Below, in pieces: positions 55,612 through 64,000 of a stretch of 64,000 nucleotides of DNA. Both the position numbers and the translations under genes were made by a program. The notes under the pieces were generated by a model, which worked only from the letters and a program-made list of their open reading frames with translations, made no database searches and had not been told where the DNA came from. Every line of letters starts with the position of its first letter. Positions within the stretch are counted from its first letter, which is position 1. This DNA comes from Erwinia sp039023475. GTDB taxonomy: Bacteria > Pseudomonadota > Gammaproteobacteria > Enterobacterales > Enterobacteriaceae. The stretch lies in NCBI RefSeq assembly GCF_039023475.1, contig NZ_JBCHVB010000001.1, positions 930,001 to 994,000 of the forward strand, given 5' to 3'.

Positions 55612-57894
55612 ATGAGCGAGCACAATGAAAAACAGGCTGTTGCCTGGGCAGGCTTTGCAGAAGGCGAATGGCAGAACAGCATCAACGTTCGCGACTTCAT
55701 TCAGAAGAACTACACCCCTTATGAAGGGGATGAATCGTTCCTGAGCGGCGCAACTGAAGCCACTACCGCCCTGTGGGACAAGGTTATGGAAGGCATCAAG
55801 CTGGAAAACCGCACCCATGCGCCGGTCGATTTTGATACCGACCTGGCCTCAACCATTACCTCTCACGATGCCGGCTACATTGATAAAAAACGCGAGACCA
55901 TTGTTGGCCTCCAGACGGAAGCGCCGCTGAAACGCGCGCTGATCCCGTACGGCGGCATCAAAATGGTTGAAGGCTCCTGTAAAGTTTACGGTCGTGAACT
56001 GGATGCCGGCCTGAAAAAAGTCTTTACCGAATACCGTAAAACGCACAACCAGGGCGTGTTCGACGTTTACACCCCCGATATCCTGCGCTGCCGTAAATCT
56101 GGCGTGCTGACCGGCCTGCCGGACGCTTATGGTCGTGGTCGTATTATCGGCGACTACCGCCGCGTTGCGCTGTACGGCATCGATCTGCTGATGAAAGATA
56201 AGTTTGCCCAGTTCGCTTCACTGCAGAGCGATCTGGAAAACGGCGTCAACCTGGAAGCCACTATCCGTCTGCGTGAAGAGATCGCCGACCAGCATCGTGC
56301 GCTGGAGCAGATCAAAGAGATGGCGGCGAAATATGGCTGTGATATTTCCGGCCCGGCCAAAAATGCTCAGGAAGCCGTGCAGTGGACCTACTTTGGCTAT
56401 CTGGCAGCGGTGAAATCCCAAAATGGTGCGGCCATGTCCTTTGGACGCGTCTCCACCTTCCTGGACGTTTATATTGAGCGTGACCTGCAGGCCGGTAACA
56501 TTACCGAGCAGGACGCCCAGGAACTGATCGATCACCTGGTGATGAAACTGCGTATGGTTCGCTTCCTGCGTACGCCGGAATATGACGAACTCTTCTCCGG
56601 CGACCCAATCTGGGCCACCGAGTCACTTGCCGGTATGGGTGTCGATGGCCGTACGCTGGTGACCAAAACCAGCTTCCGTTTCCTGAATACGCTCTACACC
56701 ATGGGGCCTTCACCAGAGCCAAACATGACCATCCTGTGGTCAGAGAAGCTGCCGCTGAACTTCAAAAAATACGCGGCGAAGGTCTCTATCGACACCTCAT
56801 CCGTTCAGTATGAGAATGACGATCTGATGCGCCCTGACTTCAACAACGATGACTATGCCATCGCCTGCTGCGTCAGCCCGATGATCGTGGGTAAACAGAT
56901 GCAGTTCTTTGGTGCGCGCGCCAACCTCGCGAAAACCATGCTTTATGCCATCAACGGCGGCGTGGATGAAAAACTGAAAATGCAGGTTGGCCCGAAAGAA
57001 GCGCCAATGATGGATGAGGTGCTGGATTACGATAAAGTGATGGCGCGTATGGATCACTTCATGGACTGGCTGGCCAAGCAGTATGTGACTGCGCTGAACG
57101 TTATCCATTACATGCACGATAAGTACAGCTATGAAGCGGCGCTGATGGCACTGCATGACCGCGACGTTTACCGCACAATGGCCTGCGGCATCGCCGGTCT
57201 TTCCGTTGCGGCTGACTCCCTGTCCGCCATCAAATATGCCAAAGTCTCCACCATTCGTGATGAAGATGGTCTGGCCGTTGACTTCAAAATTGAGGGTGAA
57301 TATCCGCAGTTTGGTAACAATGATGCCCGCGTCGATGATATCGCCTGCGATCTGGTTGAACGCTTCATGAAAAAAATTCAGAAGCTGGAAACCTACCGCA
57401 ATGCGGTACCAACGCAGTCCGTACTGACCATCACCTCTAACGTGGTTTACGGTAAGAAAACCGGTAATACCCCGGATGGTCGTCGTGCCGGCGCACCTTT
57501 CGGTCCGGGCGCTAACCCTATGCACGGACGCGATCAGAAAGGGGCCGTTGCCTCACTGACCTCGGTAGCCAAACTGCCGTTTGCCTACGCGAAAGACGGC
57601 ATCTCCTATACTTTCTCCATCGTGCCGAACGCGCTGGGTAAAGATGATGACGTGCGTAAAGCTAATCTGGCAGGCCTGATGGACGGTTACTTCCACCATG
57701 AAGCCAGCATCGAAGGCGGTCAGCATCTGAACGTGAACGTGATGAATCGTGAAATGCTGCTGGATGCGATGGATAACCCGGAAAAATATCCGCAGTTAAC
57801 CATCCGCGTCTCCGGCTACGCCGTTCGCTTCAACTCGCTCACTAAAGAGCAGCAGCAGGATGTGATTACGCGTACCTTCACAAGCGCCCTGTAA
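55612..57894 (+). CDS. pflB: PflB, pyruvate formate-lyase
   Basis: 760 residues, E. coli length. A glycyl radical enzyme: catalytic Cys419-Cys420 in I-A-C-C-V-S-P-M and the radical glycine Gly735 in R-V-S-G-Y-A-V-R-F (counting the initiator Met). It splits pyruvate with CoA to acetyl-CoA and formate without oxygen. A good AAGGTAG site precedes the ATG. Expression probably follows the FNR-type promoter before focA. A terminator follows the gene, leaving pflA to its own or readthrough transcription. Confidence 0.98.
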   Translation: MSEHNEKQAVAWAGFAEGEWQNSINVRDFIQKNYTPYEGDESFLSGATEATTALWDKVMEGIKLENRTHAPVDFDTDLASTITSHDAGYIDKKRETIVGLQTEAPLKRALIPYGGIKMVEGSCKVYGRELDAGLKKVFTEYRKTHNQGVFDVYTPDILRCRKSGVLTGLPDAYGRGRIIGDYRRVALYGIDLLMKDKFAQFASLQSDLENGVNLEATIRLREEIADQHRALEQIKEMAAKYGCDISGPAKNAQEAVQWTYFGYLAAVKSQNGAAMSFGRVSTFLDVYIERDLQAGNITEQDAQELIDHLVMKLRMVRFLRTPEYDELFSGDPIWATESLAGMGVDGRTLVTKTSFRFLNTLYTMGPSPEPNMTILWSEKLPLNFKKYAAKVSIDTSSVQYENDDLMRPDFNNDDYAIACCVSPMIVGKQMQFFGARANLAKTMLYAINGGVDEKLKMQVGPKEAPMMDEVLDYDKVMARMDHFMDWLAKQYVTALNVIHYMHDKYSYEAALMALHDRDVYRTMACGIAGLSVAADSLSAIKYAKVSTIRDEDGLAVDFKIEGEYPQFGNNDARVDDIACDLVERFMKKIQKLETYRNAVPTQSVLTITSNVVYGKKTGNTPDGRRAGAPFGPGANPMHGRDQKGAVASLTSVAKLPFAYAKDGISYTFSIVPNALGKDDDVRKANLAGLMDGYFHHEASIEGGQHLNVNVMNREMLLDAMDNPEKYPQLTIRVSGYAVRFNSLTKEQQQDVITRTFTSAL

Positions 57895-57909
57895 GCCCCT
57901 TCTGAGCCT

Positions 57910-57940
57910 GAAAGGCTCCGCTCTGGCGGAGCCTTTTTCC
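57910..57940 (+). terminator. pflB terminator
   Basis: AAAGGCTCCGC / GCGGAGCCTTT stem closing on TCTG, followed by TT. It begins 16 bases after the pflB stop. Confidence 0.92.
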
Positions 57941-58059
57941 AGCCTCTTTTGCCAGCCACCTCCCTCTGCACTTCCCGGGCCGCTGGCAAAACAGACTTAA
58001 CGCAGCTTAAAGACTGCGTCCTGCCAGCGCGGCAGGTCTACTATGGAGAATTCATCGCA

Positions 58060-58800
58060 ATGTCAGTTAAAGGTCGCATTCACTCATTCGAATCCTGCGG
58101 GACCGTAGACGGCCCCGGCATCCGTTTTATCACCTTTTTTCAGGGCTGCCTGATGCGCTGCCTCTACTGCCATAACCGGGATACATGGGATACCCACGGC
58201 GGTAAAGAGATCACCGTTGAAGAACTGATGAAGGACGTGCTCTCTTACCGTCATTTTATCAACGCTTCCGGCGGCGGCGTGACGGCGTCCGGCGGCGAGG
58301 CGATACTCCAGGCAGAGTTTGTTCGCGACTGGTTTCGCGCCTGCCGCACTGAGGGCATTCATACCTGCCTGGATACCAATGGATTTGTGCGCCGCTACGA
58401 TCCGGTCATTGATGAACTGCTGGAAGTGACCGATCTGGTCATGCTGGATCTTAAACAGATCAATGATGAGATACATCAGATTCTGGTTGGCGTCTCAAAT
58501 CACCGGACGCTGGAGTTTGCCCGCTATCTGGCGAAGAAAAATATCCGCACCTGGATCCGCTTTGTGGTGGTGCCGGGCTATTCTGACGACGATGACTCTG
58601 CGCACCGGCTCGGTGAGTTTACCCGCGATATGGGCAACGTTGAAAAAATTGAGCTTCTCCCCTATCACGAGCTGGGTAAACATAAGTGGATAGCGATGGG
58701 AGAAGAGTACAAGCTGGAAGGCATTCACCCGCCTAAAGCGGAAACGATGGACAGGGTCAAAGGCATTCTTGAAAGCTACGGCCACAAAGTCATGTACTAA
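58060..58800 (+). CDS. pflA: PflA, pyruvate formate-lyase activating enzyme
   Basis: 246 residues from the ATG at 58060, equal to E. coli. A radical SAM enzyme with cysteines 30, 34 and 37 (C-L-M-R-C-L-Y-C) for the 4Fe-4S cluster, preceded by G-P-G-I-R-F. S-G-G-G-V-T-A-S-G-G-E-A and D-L-K-Q-I-N-D follow. It uses SAM to generate the glycyl radical in PflB. The frame is open for 37 codons upstream, but that part is not conserved. A GGAG lies about 12 bases before the start. Confidence 0.97.
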   Translation: MSVKGRIHSFESCGTVDGPGIRFITFFQGCLMRCLYCHNRDTWDTHGGKEITVEELMKDVLSYRHFINASGGGVTASGGEAILQAEFVRDWFRACRTEGIHTCLDTNGFVRRYDPVIDELLEVTDLVMLDLKQINDEIHQILVGVSNHRTLEFARYLAKKNIRTWIRFVVVPGYSDDDDSAHRLGEFTRDMGNVEKIELLPYHELGKHKWIAMGEEYKLEGIHPPKAETMDRVKGILESYGHKVMY

Positions 58801-58807
58801 AAACAGC

Positions 58808-58838
58808 AATGCCGGTCAGAAGACCGGCATTTTTTTCG
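58808..58838 (+). terminator. pflA terminator
   Basis: AATGCCGGTC AGAA GACCGGCATT stem followed by TTTTT, 7 bases after the pflA stop. Given the convergent ycaD (stop at 58885) and less A-rich left side it mainly serves pflA. Confidence 0.93.
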
Positions 58839-58884
58839 CTGTATACGCCGTCCAACGCGACGAACAATCTCCCCGACAATTTAA

Positions 58885-60036
58885 TCAGGCGTGCGCCACC
58901 GGCGTTGCATGCCTGTCCGCCTTACGCAGCAGCATGACCAGATAAACAAATGCCACGGCGGCAATCATTAAAAACAGTACGCGATCGGAGTAGTTCTGCA
59001 TCAGCATTGAGGTCATGGCCGGTCCGATCAGGCTACCGATGGTATAGCTGAGCAGCAGGGCCTGGTTCATGGCGACCAGCTCATGATGGGCAACGGTTTC
59101 ACAGGCCCATGACATCGCCAGCGGATAGAGCGTAAACCCGGCGCAGCCGAGAATAAACAGCGCGGGAGCCATTGCGGCATTGCCCAGCATGGCAAGGGCG
59201 CCAAGGATCACCACAAATACCTGAACGCGCAAAACTAATAAGCGTCCGTAGCGATCGGCGAGACGCCCGACGGGCCACTGTCCGACAATACCGGCACTGA
59301 CCAGCAGCGCCATCCAGTAGCCCACCGTGGCGTCACTCATACCCTGATGGGAGAGGTAAAGCGGCATCAGGCCATAAAGCGATCCCAGCAGAATACCGGA
59401 GATAATGCAGCCGTTAATCCCCAGACGCGCATTGCGGCGACGCAGCATCGGCCACATCCTTCCCGGCGCCGCCTCCTCATCATCCCCTTTCGCCGTGATC
59501 CGGGTAAACAGCAGCGGAAGAATGGCGCAGAGCACAATCGCCGTCGCCCAGGGCAGTACCTGCATCAGGCCGGTAGGGACTTTACTGACCAGCAGTTGCC
59601 CCGCGACCGTTCCCATATAATAAACGATCATATAGGCGGCAAGGAGCTGACCACGATTACGCAGCGTGCCGCTACACAGCAGCGCGCTTTCCACCACAAC
59701 CCAAATCAGCGCGCAGCCAATCCCCGCCATAAAACGCCACAGGGTCCATGCCCAGAAGCCGCTTTCCAGCGCCAGCGCGGCAGAGGCCAGCGCAAAGACC
59801 AGTGAGGCGGCGTAGTAGCTTCGGTTAAAACCGAGGCGCTTAATCACTATACCGGCTACCAGGGTTCCCGCCAGATTTCCCGCATAGTAAGAGGAGCTGA
59901 CCACGCCAACCTGCCAGGTAGGCAGTGCATCATGGGTAAGCCAGAGCGGAACCAGCGTATTTAGCGCGGCGATAGAAATCGTCATCAGCAAAAGGCCGCA
60001 GAGCAGCACGATAACAGGGCGGGACCAGGTGGACAT
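58885..60036 (-). CDS. ycaD: YcaD, major facilitator superfamily transporter
   Basis: 383 residues from the ATG at 60036 (M-S-T-W-S-R-P-V), aligned with E. coli YcaD (382). About twelve transmembrane helices. The MFS loop motif appears as G-I-V-I-K-R-L-G-F-N-R after helix 2 and G-R-L-A-D-R-Y-G-R after helix 8. Substrate unknown; E. coli YcaD is likewise uncharacterised. The track upstream holds no gene related to it. It stands alone between pflA and serS. Confidence 0.93.
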   Translation of the reverse strand: MSTWSRPVIVLLCGLLLMTISIAALNTLVPLWLTHDALPTWQVGVVSSSYYAGNLAGTLVAGIVIKRLGFNRSYYAASLVFALASAALALESGFWAWTLWRFMAGIGCALIWVVVESALLCSGTLRNRGQLLAAYMIVYYMGTVAGQLLVSKVPTGLMQVLPWATAIVLCAILPLLFTRITAKGDDEEAAPGRMWPMLRRRNARLGINGCIISGILLGSLYGLMPLYLSHQGMSDATVGYWMALLVSAGIVGQWPVGRLADRYGRLLVLRVQVFVVILGALAMLGNAAMAPALFILGCAGFTLYPLAMSWACETVAHHELVAMNQALLLSYTIGSLIGPAMTSMLMQNYSDRVLFLMIAAVAFVYLVMLLRKADRHATPVAHA

Positions 60037-60373
60037 GTGGGAGATGCAACCAAAAAAGGAAAGATTTTGCGCGCATATTGCCACCGGAATAATGAAAGTC
60101 AATGTCTCAAAAAAGCGCCCAGCACGATTTGCTGCGAAGCGATTAAAATTTTTTATCTACAAAGGGTTAGCGGAACAAACGAAACGGTAGCGCGCCGCAT
60201 TATCTCTATGAAAAGTGACAACTTTACGCCTTAGCCCTCTCCTGCTCACGATAACTTTTATTTTTAGAAGTTTTCCTGACGGCGCAGCCAGAGTGAGTCC
60301 GCTTTCGGCCGTATGTGCGGGCGAAAAAAAACCTGCGGGGGAAGCCGCAGGTTCTGTAAGGAATGGATGGTGA
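60037..60373. other. Intergenic region between ycaD and serS
   Basis: 337 bases without a credible gene. The right end carries the serS terminator (60322-60355). The left part, upstream of ycaD on the minus strand, is AT-rich in places (AAAATTTTTTAT near 60148) and probably carries the ycaD promoter; no operator was recognised. In E. coli dmsABC and ycaKMN genes lie in this neighbourhood; I see no remnant. Confidence 0.6.
60322..60355 (-). terminator. serS terminator
   Basis: AACCTGCGG / CCGCAGGTT stem with GGGAAG loop; on the minus strand it is followed by TTTTTTCGC, from the A-run at 60324-60330. It lies about 20 bases after the serS stop. Confidence 0.92.
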
Positions 60374-61666
60374 TTAACCGATAAATTCCAGTCCCTTCAT
60401 GTAAGGGCGCAGCACCTCAGGGACGGCGATACGACCGTCAGCCTGCTGATAGTTTTCCAGCACGGCCACCAGCGTACGGCCAACAGCCAGTCCGGAACCG
60501 TTAAGGGTATGCACCAGGCGAGGTTTTTTCTCGGTCTTACTGCGGCAGCGGGCCTGCATGCGGCGCGCCTGAAAATCGCCCATATTGGAGCAGGAGGAGA
60601 TTTCGCGATAGGTTTCCTGGGCGGGCAACCAGACTTCAAGATCGTAAGTTTTGGTTGAGCCAAAGCCCATATCGCCCGTGCAGAGCAGCATCTTGCGATA
60701 AGGCAGGTTCAGCAACTGCAGCACTTTCTCGGCGTGGCCTGCTAACTCTTCCAGCGCCTGCATGGAGTCTTCAGGACGGGTAATCTGCACCATTTCCACT
60801 TTGTCGAACTGATGCATACGGATCAGGCCGCGGGTATCGCGTCCATAGGCGCCCGCTTCAGAACGGAAGCAGGGAGTATGGGCGGTAAACTTCAGCGGCA
60901 GGGATTCCTCTTCCAGGATTTCATCCCGCACCAGATTGGTCAGCGGCACTTCTGAAGTCGGGATCAGCGCATAGTCGCTGCTGGAAGCTTCTTCTTCCAG
61001 AGGACGCGTGTGGAAAAGATCTTCGCCGAATTTAGGAAGCTGGCCCGTGCCATACAGTGAAGCATGGTTAACAAGGTAAGGCACGTAGGTTTCCAGATAA
61101 CCATGCTGTTCAGTATGCAGATCGAGCATGAACTGGCTGAGCGCGCGATGCATCAGAGCAATCTGCCCTTTCATCACGACGAAGCGCGAACCGGTCAGCT
61201 TGGTGGCCGCAGCAAAATCGAGTCCGGCCGCCATTTCTCCCAGTTCAACGTGATCGCGTACCGCAAAATCATATTTTAACGGCTCACCCCAGCGGCTGAC
61301 TTCCTGGTTATCGCTGTCATCTTTGCCCGCAGGCACTTCATCGGCAGGGATATTCGGGATCGACAGCGCCACGTCACGGATGGCGTTTTGCAACGTATCC
61401 AGTTCCGCTTTGGCGGCGTCAAGACGTTCACCCAGTGCGTTCACTTCCTGACGCAACGGCTCGATATCTTCCCCACGTGCCTTGGCCTGGCCGATAGATT
61501 TGGAGCGGGAGTTGCGTTCTGCCTGCAGCGTTTCAGTTTCGACCTGCAAGACTTTACGACGCTCTTCGTGAGCGCGCAGCGTATCAACGTCCAGCTTATA
61601 GCCCCGGCGTGCCAGTTTTTCAGCGACTGCGTCTGGCTCGTTACGCAGCAGATTGGGATCGAGCAT
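60374..61666 (-). CDS. serS: SerS, seryl-tRNA synthetase
   Basis: 430 residues, E. coli length. An N-terminal antiparallel coiled coil (residues about 25-105) reaches tRNA-Ser. The class II core shows motif 2 (F-R-S-E-A-G-A-Y-G-R-D-T-R-G) and motif 3 (G-L-A-V-G-R-T-L-V-A). AGGA precedes the ATG. It follows rarA by 98 bases on the same strand, giving the conserved order lolA-rarA-serS. Confidence 0.98.
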   Translation of the reverse strand: MLDPNLLRNEPDAVAEKLARRGYKLDVDTLRAHEERRKVLQVETETLQAERNSRSKSIGQAKARGEDIEPLRQEVNALGERLDAAKAELDTLQNAIRDVALSIPNIPADEVPAGKDDSDNQEVSRWGEPLKYDFAVRDHVELGEMAAGLDFAAATKLTGSRFVVMKGQIALMHRALSQFMLDLHTEQHGYLETYVPYLVNHASLYGTGQLPKFGEDLFHTRPLEEEASSSDYALIPTSEVPLTNLVRDEILEEESLPLKFTAHTPCFRSEAGAYGRDTRGLIRMHQFDKVEMVQITRPEDSMQALEELAGHAEKVLQLLNLPYRKMLLCTGDMGFGSTKTYDLEVWLPAQETYREISSCSNMGDFQARRMQARCRSKTEKKPRLVHTLNGSGLAVGRTLVAVLENYQQADGRIAVPEVLRPYMKGLEFIG

Positions 61667-61764
61667 GCTTGTCCTGTGCTTAGTATGATTGAGTGAATAA
61701 AGAGGGGACGCATCCGACCTGCGAATGCGTTGAATTCCTTGCTAACCTTACCGCAACGCCACTG

Positions 61765-63108
61765 TCAGCGATAGCGTTTTGTCGGGCTATTTTGATCCTG
61801 CGCGGCGAGCCAGGCGAGCTTTTCACCGATCTTTCCTTCCAGCCCCCGGGCGGTGGGTTGATAGTAGCGGGTATGCGCCATTTCGCCGGGGAAATAGCTC
61901 TCCCCCGCCGCGTAGGCATTCGGTTCATCGTGCGCATAGCGATATTCCGCCCCTAATCCCATCTCTTTCATCAGTTTGGTTGGGGCGTTACGCAGATGTT
62001 CCGGCACATCATAATCCGGGTTATCCCGCGCATCACGCATCGCGGCTTTAAAGGCGGTATAAACCGCGTTGCTCTTAGGCGCGCAGGCCAGGTAGACAAT
62101 GGCCTGCGCAATAGCGCGCTCACCCTCGGCTGGCCCCACGCGGGTAAAGCAGTCCCAGGCAGCGAGGGCAACCTGCATACCCCGGGGGTCCGCATTGCCA
62201 ACATCTTCCGATGCGATCGCCAGCAGCCGCCGGGCGACGTATAAAGGATCGCCGCCTGCGGTAATGATTCGGGCATACCAGTAAAGGGCGGCATCGGGTG
62301 CAGAACCGCGAACCGATTTATGCAGTGCTGAGATCAGATCGTAATAGCGGTCGCCTTTGTTATCAAACCTGGCGCTGCGCTCGCCGGAGACTTCATTCAG
62401 CAGCTGGCTCGTCAGCGCCCGCTTGCCGTCGCCGTTTACTTCCGCCATATCCGCCATCATTTCCAGCGTATTCAGCGCCCGACGGGCATCGCCGTTGACC
62501 AGTTCCGCAACCATCCTGCGGGTATTTTCCGGCAGGACAATATTGTCTTTACCGTAGCCGCGTTCGCCATCCTGCATCGCCTGATCCAGCACGCTCTCTA
62601 TATCCTCGCTGGTTAACGACTTCAGAAGATATACGCGGGCGCGGGAGAGAAGTGCTGAGTTGAGCTCAAACGAAGGGTTTTCCGTTGTGGCACCGATAAA
62701 GGTGATGGTGCCATCTTCTATATGAGGCAGGAAGGCATCCTGCTGGCTCTTGTTAAAGCGATGGACCTCATCCACAAAAAGAATGGTCCGGCGGCCAGCG
62801 CTGCGGTTCTGCCGCGCCCGTTCAATCGCTTCGCGAATATCTTTTACGCCGGAGGTCACCGCTGAAATGCGCTCAACATCCGCCTTACCGTAGTGGCCAA
62901 TAATTTCTGCCAGCGTGGTCTTTCCGGTGCCTGGCGGCCCCCAGAGGATCATGGAATGCAGATGGCCAGCCTCAATGGCGCGGGGCAAAGGTTTACCGGG
63001 TGCCAGCAGATGCTGCTGGCCGATATATTCGGCCAGCGTGCGTGGCCGCATACGGGCGGCCAGCGGTTGAAACTCGTTGTGGGAGAAATCCAGAGACAGA
63101 TTACTCAC
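61765..63108 (-). CDS. rarA: RarA (MgsA), AAA+ replication recombination factor
   Basis: 447 residues from a GTG at 63108 (S-N-L-S-L-D-F), which has GAGG upstream; this equals E. coli. Walker A G-P-P-G-T-G-K-T-T at 57-65, Walker B I-L-F-V-D-E-V-H-R-F, sensor T-T-E-N-P-S-F, then a C-terminal tetramerisation region ending P-T-K-R-Y-R. It interacts with SSB and acts at stalled forks. It starts 7 bases after the lolA stop, so the two are most likely co-transcribed. Confidence 0.97.
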   Translation of the reverse strand: MSNLSLDFSHNEFQPLAARMRPRTLAEYIGQQHLLAPGKPLPRAIEAGHLHSMILWGPPGTGKTTLAEIIGHYGKADVERISAVTSGVKDIREAIERARQNRSAGRRTILFVDEVHRFNKSQQDAFLPHIEDGTITFIGATTENPSFELNSALLSRARVYLLKSLTSEDIESVLDQAMQDGERGYGKDNIVLPENTRRMVAELVNGDARRALNTLEMMADMAEVNGDGKRALTSQLLNEVSGERSARFDNKGDRYYDLISALHKSVRGSAPDAALYWYARIITAGGDPLYVARRLLAIASEDVGNADPRGMQVALAAWDCFTRVGPAEGERAIAQAIVYLACAPKSNAVYTAFKAAMRDARDNPDYDVPEHLRNAPTKLMKEMGLGAEYRYAHDEPNAYAAGESYFPGEMAHTRYYQPTARGLEGKIGEKLAWLAAQDQNSPTKRYR

Positions 63109-63115
63109 GCTAACC

Positions 63116-63727
63116 TCACTTACGCTGATCGTCCAGCGTGACGCCCTGCGGCGGCGTGAATGTGAATTTGGCGGCATCAATGGTGCCATTCTGCTGGTTT
63201 TTCAGCGTATAGCTGCTGCGTTGACCGTCCTGCTCAATGGCGCTGAACTGGTTGATGGTGCCACTGGCCGAAACATTAAGCGTGAACTGCTTGAGGTTGC
63301 CGTCGGCAGACTTAGGCCTCAGCTCGAATTTATCACCCTGCTGGCTGATATTATACTGCTGCCAGTCACTACTCTGGTTACGGGCAATCAGCATAAAGGG
63401 CGTGTTGCTGGTGGCATCTTTCAGCCAGGTAGCGCTGACCTGCTCGACAAATGGATTGTAGAACCAGAGGGTTTTGCCGTCGGAAATCAGAATACTTTCG
63501 TCCGGGGCCGTCATATGCCAGTTGAAAAGATTTGGACGTTTAACCCAGAGCTCGCCTTCGCCTTCCTGAACGGACTGCCCGCTGCCGTCGGTCACCTTCT
63601 GGTCAAAGGTGGCATGAAAGCTTTTTACTTTGTCGAGACGCTGCTGCAAAGCGGATGAGGCGTCAGCCAGCGCACCGGCAGAGGTAAAAGCGGCAAGCAG
63701 ACAGCAGGAGATCATTAATTTTTTCAT
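63116..63727 (-). CDS. lolA: LolA, periplasmic lipoprotein carrier
   Basis: 203 residues, E. coli length. A signal peptide of about 21 residues (M-K-K-L-M-I-S-C-C-L-L-A-A-F, cleaved after A-L-A) is followed by an open half-barrel; V-K-R-P-N-L-F-N-W and F-Y-N-P-F-V-E-Q are conserved. It takes outer membrane lipoproteins from LolCDE to LolB. The gene lies between ftsK and rarA as in E. coli. Upstream 63728-63876 should hold its promoter. Confidence 0.98.
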   Translation of the reverse strand: MKKLMISCCLLAAFTSAGALADASSALQQRLDKVKSFHATFDQKVTDGSGQSVQEGEGELWVKRPNLFNWHMTAPDESILISDGKTLWFYNPFVEQVSATWLKDATSNTPFMLIARNQSSDWQQYNISQQGDKFELRPKSADGNLKQFTLNVSASGTINQFSAIEQDGQRSSYTLKNQQNGTIDAAKFTFTPPQGVTLDDQRK

Positions 63728-63876
63728 TACGGCATCCTTATTGAAACTTTTTTATCCCGGGAAGCGGGGAAGCATTCATGGATAACTGTAGCCAGGCGAC
63801 ACCCCTGTCAACAGAAGATTAGGCTGAATAATGTGGCCAGTGATAAGAGATATGGGGATAAACCCTATAAAACTCA

Positions 63877-63900
63877 ACGGGCCGGGTCGCCCCGGCCCGT
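63877..63900 (-). terminator. Possible ftsK terminator
   Basis: ACGGGCCGGG / CCCGGCCCGT, a ten-base perfect stem with a TCGC loop, 33 bases after the ftsK stop on the minus strand. It is followed by TTGAGTTTTATA, an imperfect T-run. Confidence 0.75.
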
Positions 63901-63932
63901 CAGTAACGGTAATACTTTGTCAGGTTATGCCG

Positions 63933-64000
63933 CTACATTTCATGGGGCGGCGGTGAAAGCACCTCGCGGTTGCCGTTATGACCCGGCGGAGAGACAATGC
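63933..64000 (-). CDS. ftsK: FtsK DNA translocase (last codons only)
   Basis: Only the final 21 codons are in the window, cut by its right edge. They read I-V-S-P-P-G-H-N-G-N-R-E-V-L-S-P-P-P-H-E-M then TAG. G-H-N-G-N-R-E-V-L and the proline-rich end match the E. coli FtsK C-terminus, and ftsK is the known upstream neighbour of lolA. Little else can be said about it. Confidence 0.88.
   Translation of the reverse strand, partial: IVSPPGHNGNREVLSPPPHEM

Noticed and set aside
60037..60234. 65-codon plus-strand open frame upstream of ycaD
   Set aside because: No ribosome binding site and no family resemblance; it lies in the ycaD promoter region.
1..64000. CRISPR array, prophage, insertion sequence, tRNA or rRNA gene
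   Set aside because: No regularly spaced repeats, transposase or integrase frames, terminal inverted repeats or cloverleaf-like sequences were found by reading; every long gap is accounted for by promoters and terminators.

Overview
The window is a stretch of conserved chromosome from a member of the Enterobacterales. Nearly every gene is a full-length orthologue of a gene in the ompA to ftsK segment of the Escherichia coli chromosome, in the same order and relative orientation. The divergence of the proteins (OmpA loops, OmpF loops, TfoX, YcbJ, YcaI) and the lack of several E. coli accessory genes fit a relative outside Escherichia/Salmonella. An Erwiniaceae member (Pantoea/Erwinia type) is my best guess, from general resemblance only. 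I see no phage, insertion sequence, CRISPR array, tRNA or rRNA.

Layout. 1-7.1 kb: 3' end of yccS, the competence regulator tfoX, SOS division inhibitor sulA with a near-perfect LexA box, ompA, matP, the Lon-like ycbZ, fabA and the small ribosome hibernation gene rmf. 7.4-14.9 kb: a minus-strand block rlmKL-uup-pqiABC (23S rRNA methylation, an ABC-F ATPase, and an MCE-type lipid transport system). 15-21 kb: ycbX, zapC, pyrD, pepN. 21-26.6 kb: plus-strand pncB, asnS, ompF, aspC. 26.7-29.9 kb: gloC, mepK and ldtD (peptidoglycan 3-3 crosslink cutter and maker). 30-37.4 kb: cmoM-mukF-mukE-mukB with overlapping ends (MukBEF condensin). 37.5-39.1 kb: elyC and convergent ycbJ. 39.3-46.6 kb: minus-strand ycaI-msbA-lpxK-ycaQ-ycaR-kdsB (LPS core sugar, lipid A kinase, lipid A flippase, crosslink glycosylase, ComEC-like channel). 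46.8-52.4 kb: serC-aroA, cmk, rpsA, ihfB. 52.5-58.8 kb: plus-strand ycaO, focA-pflB and pflA (formate metabolism, with a well-placed FNR site). 58.9-64 kb: minus-strand ycaD, lolA-rarA-serS and the last codons of ftsK.

The segment gathers many genes for division and chromosome handling (sulA, matP, zapC, mukFEB, ihfB, ftsK), envelope construction (ompA, ompF, pqiABC, ldtD, mepK, elyC, kdsB, lpxK, msbA, lolA) and translation (rmf, rlmKL, asnS, cmoM, rpsA, serS). Compared with E. coli from memory, the ssu genes (pyrD/pepN), ycaL (aroA/cmk), ycaP (serC/ycaO) and the dms/ycaKMN genes (pflA/ycaD/serS) are not present at those junctions.

Start codons were corrected by protein family length and ribosome binding sites for sulA, pqiB, rlmKL, zapC, pyrD, pncB, ldtD, mukE, ycaQ, ihfB, cmk, aroA, ycaO, focA, pflA, ycaD and rarA. 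I found no convincing undescribed system. The findings are mainly regulatory sites, unusual starts, poorly understood conserved proteins (YcbJ, YcbZ, YcaO, ElyC) and lineage-specific absences.
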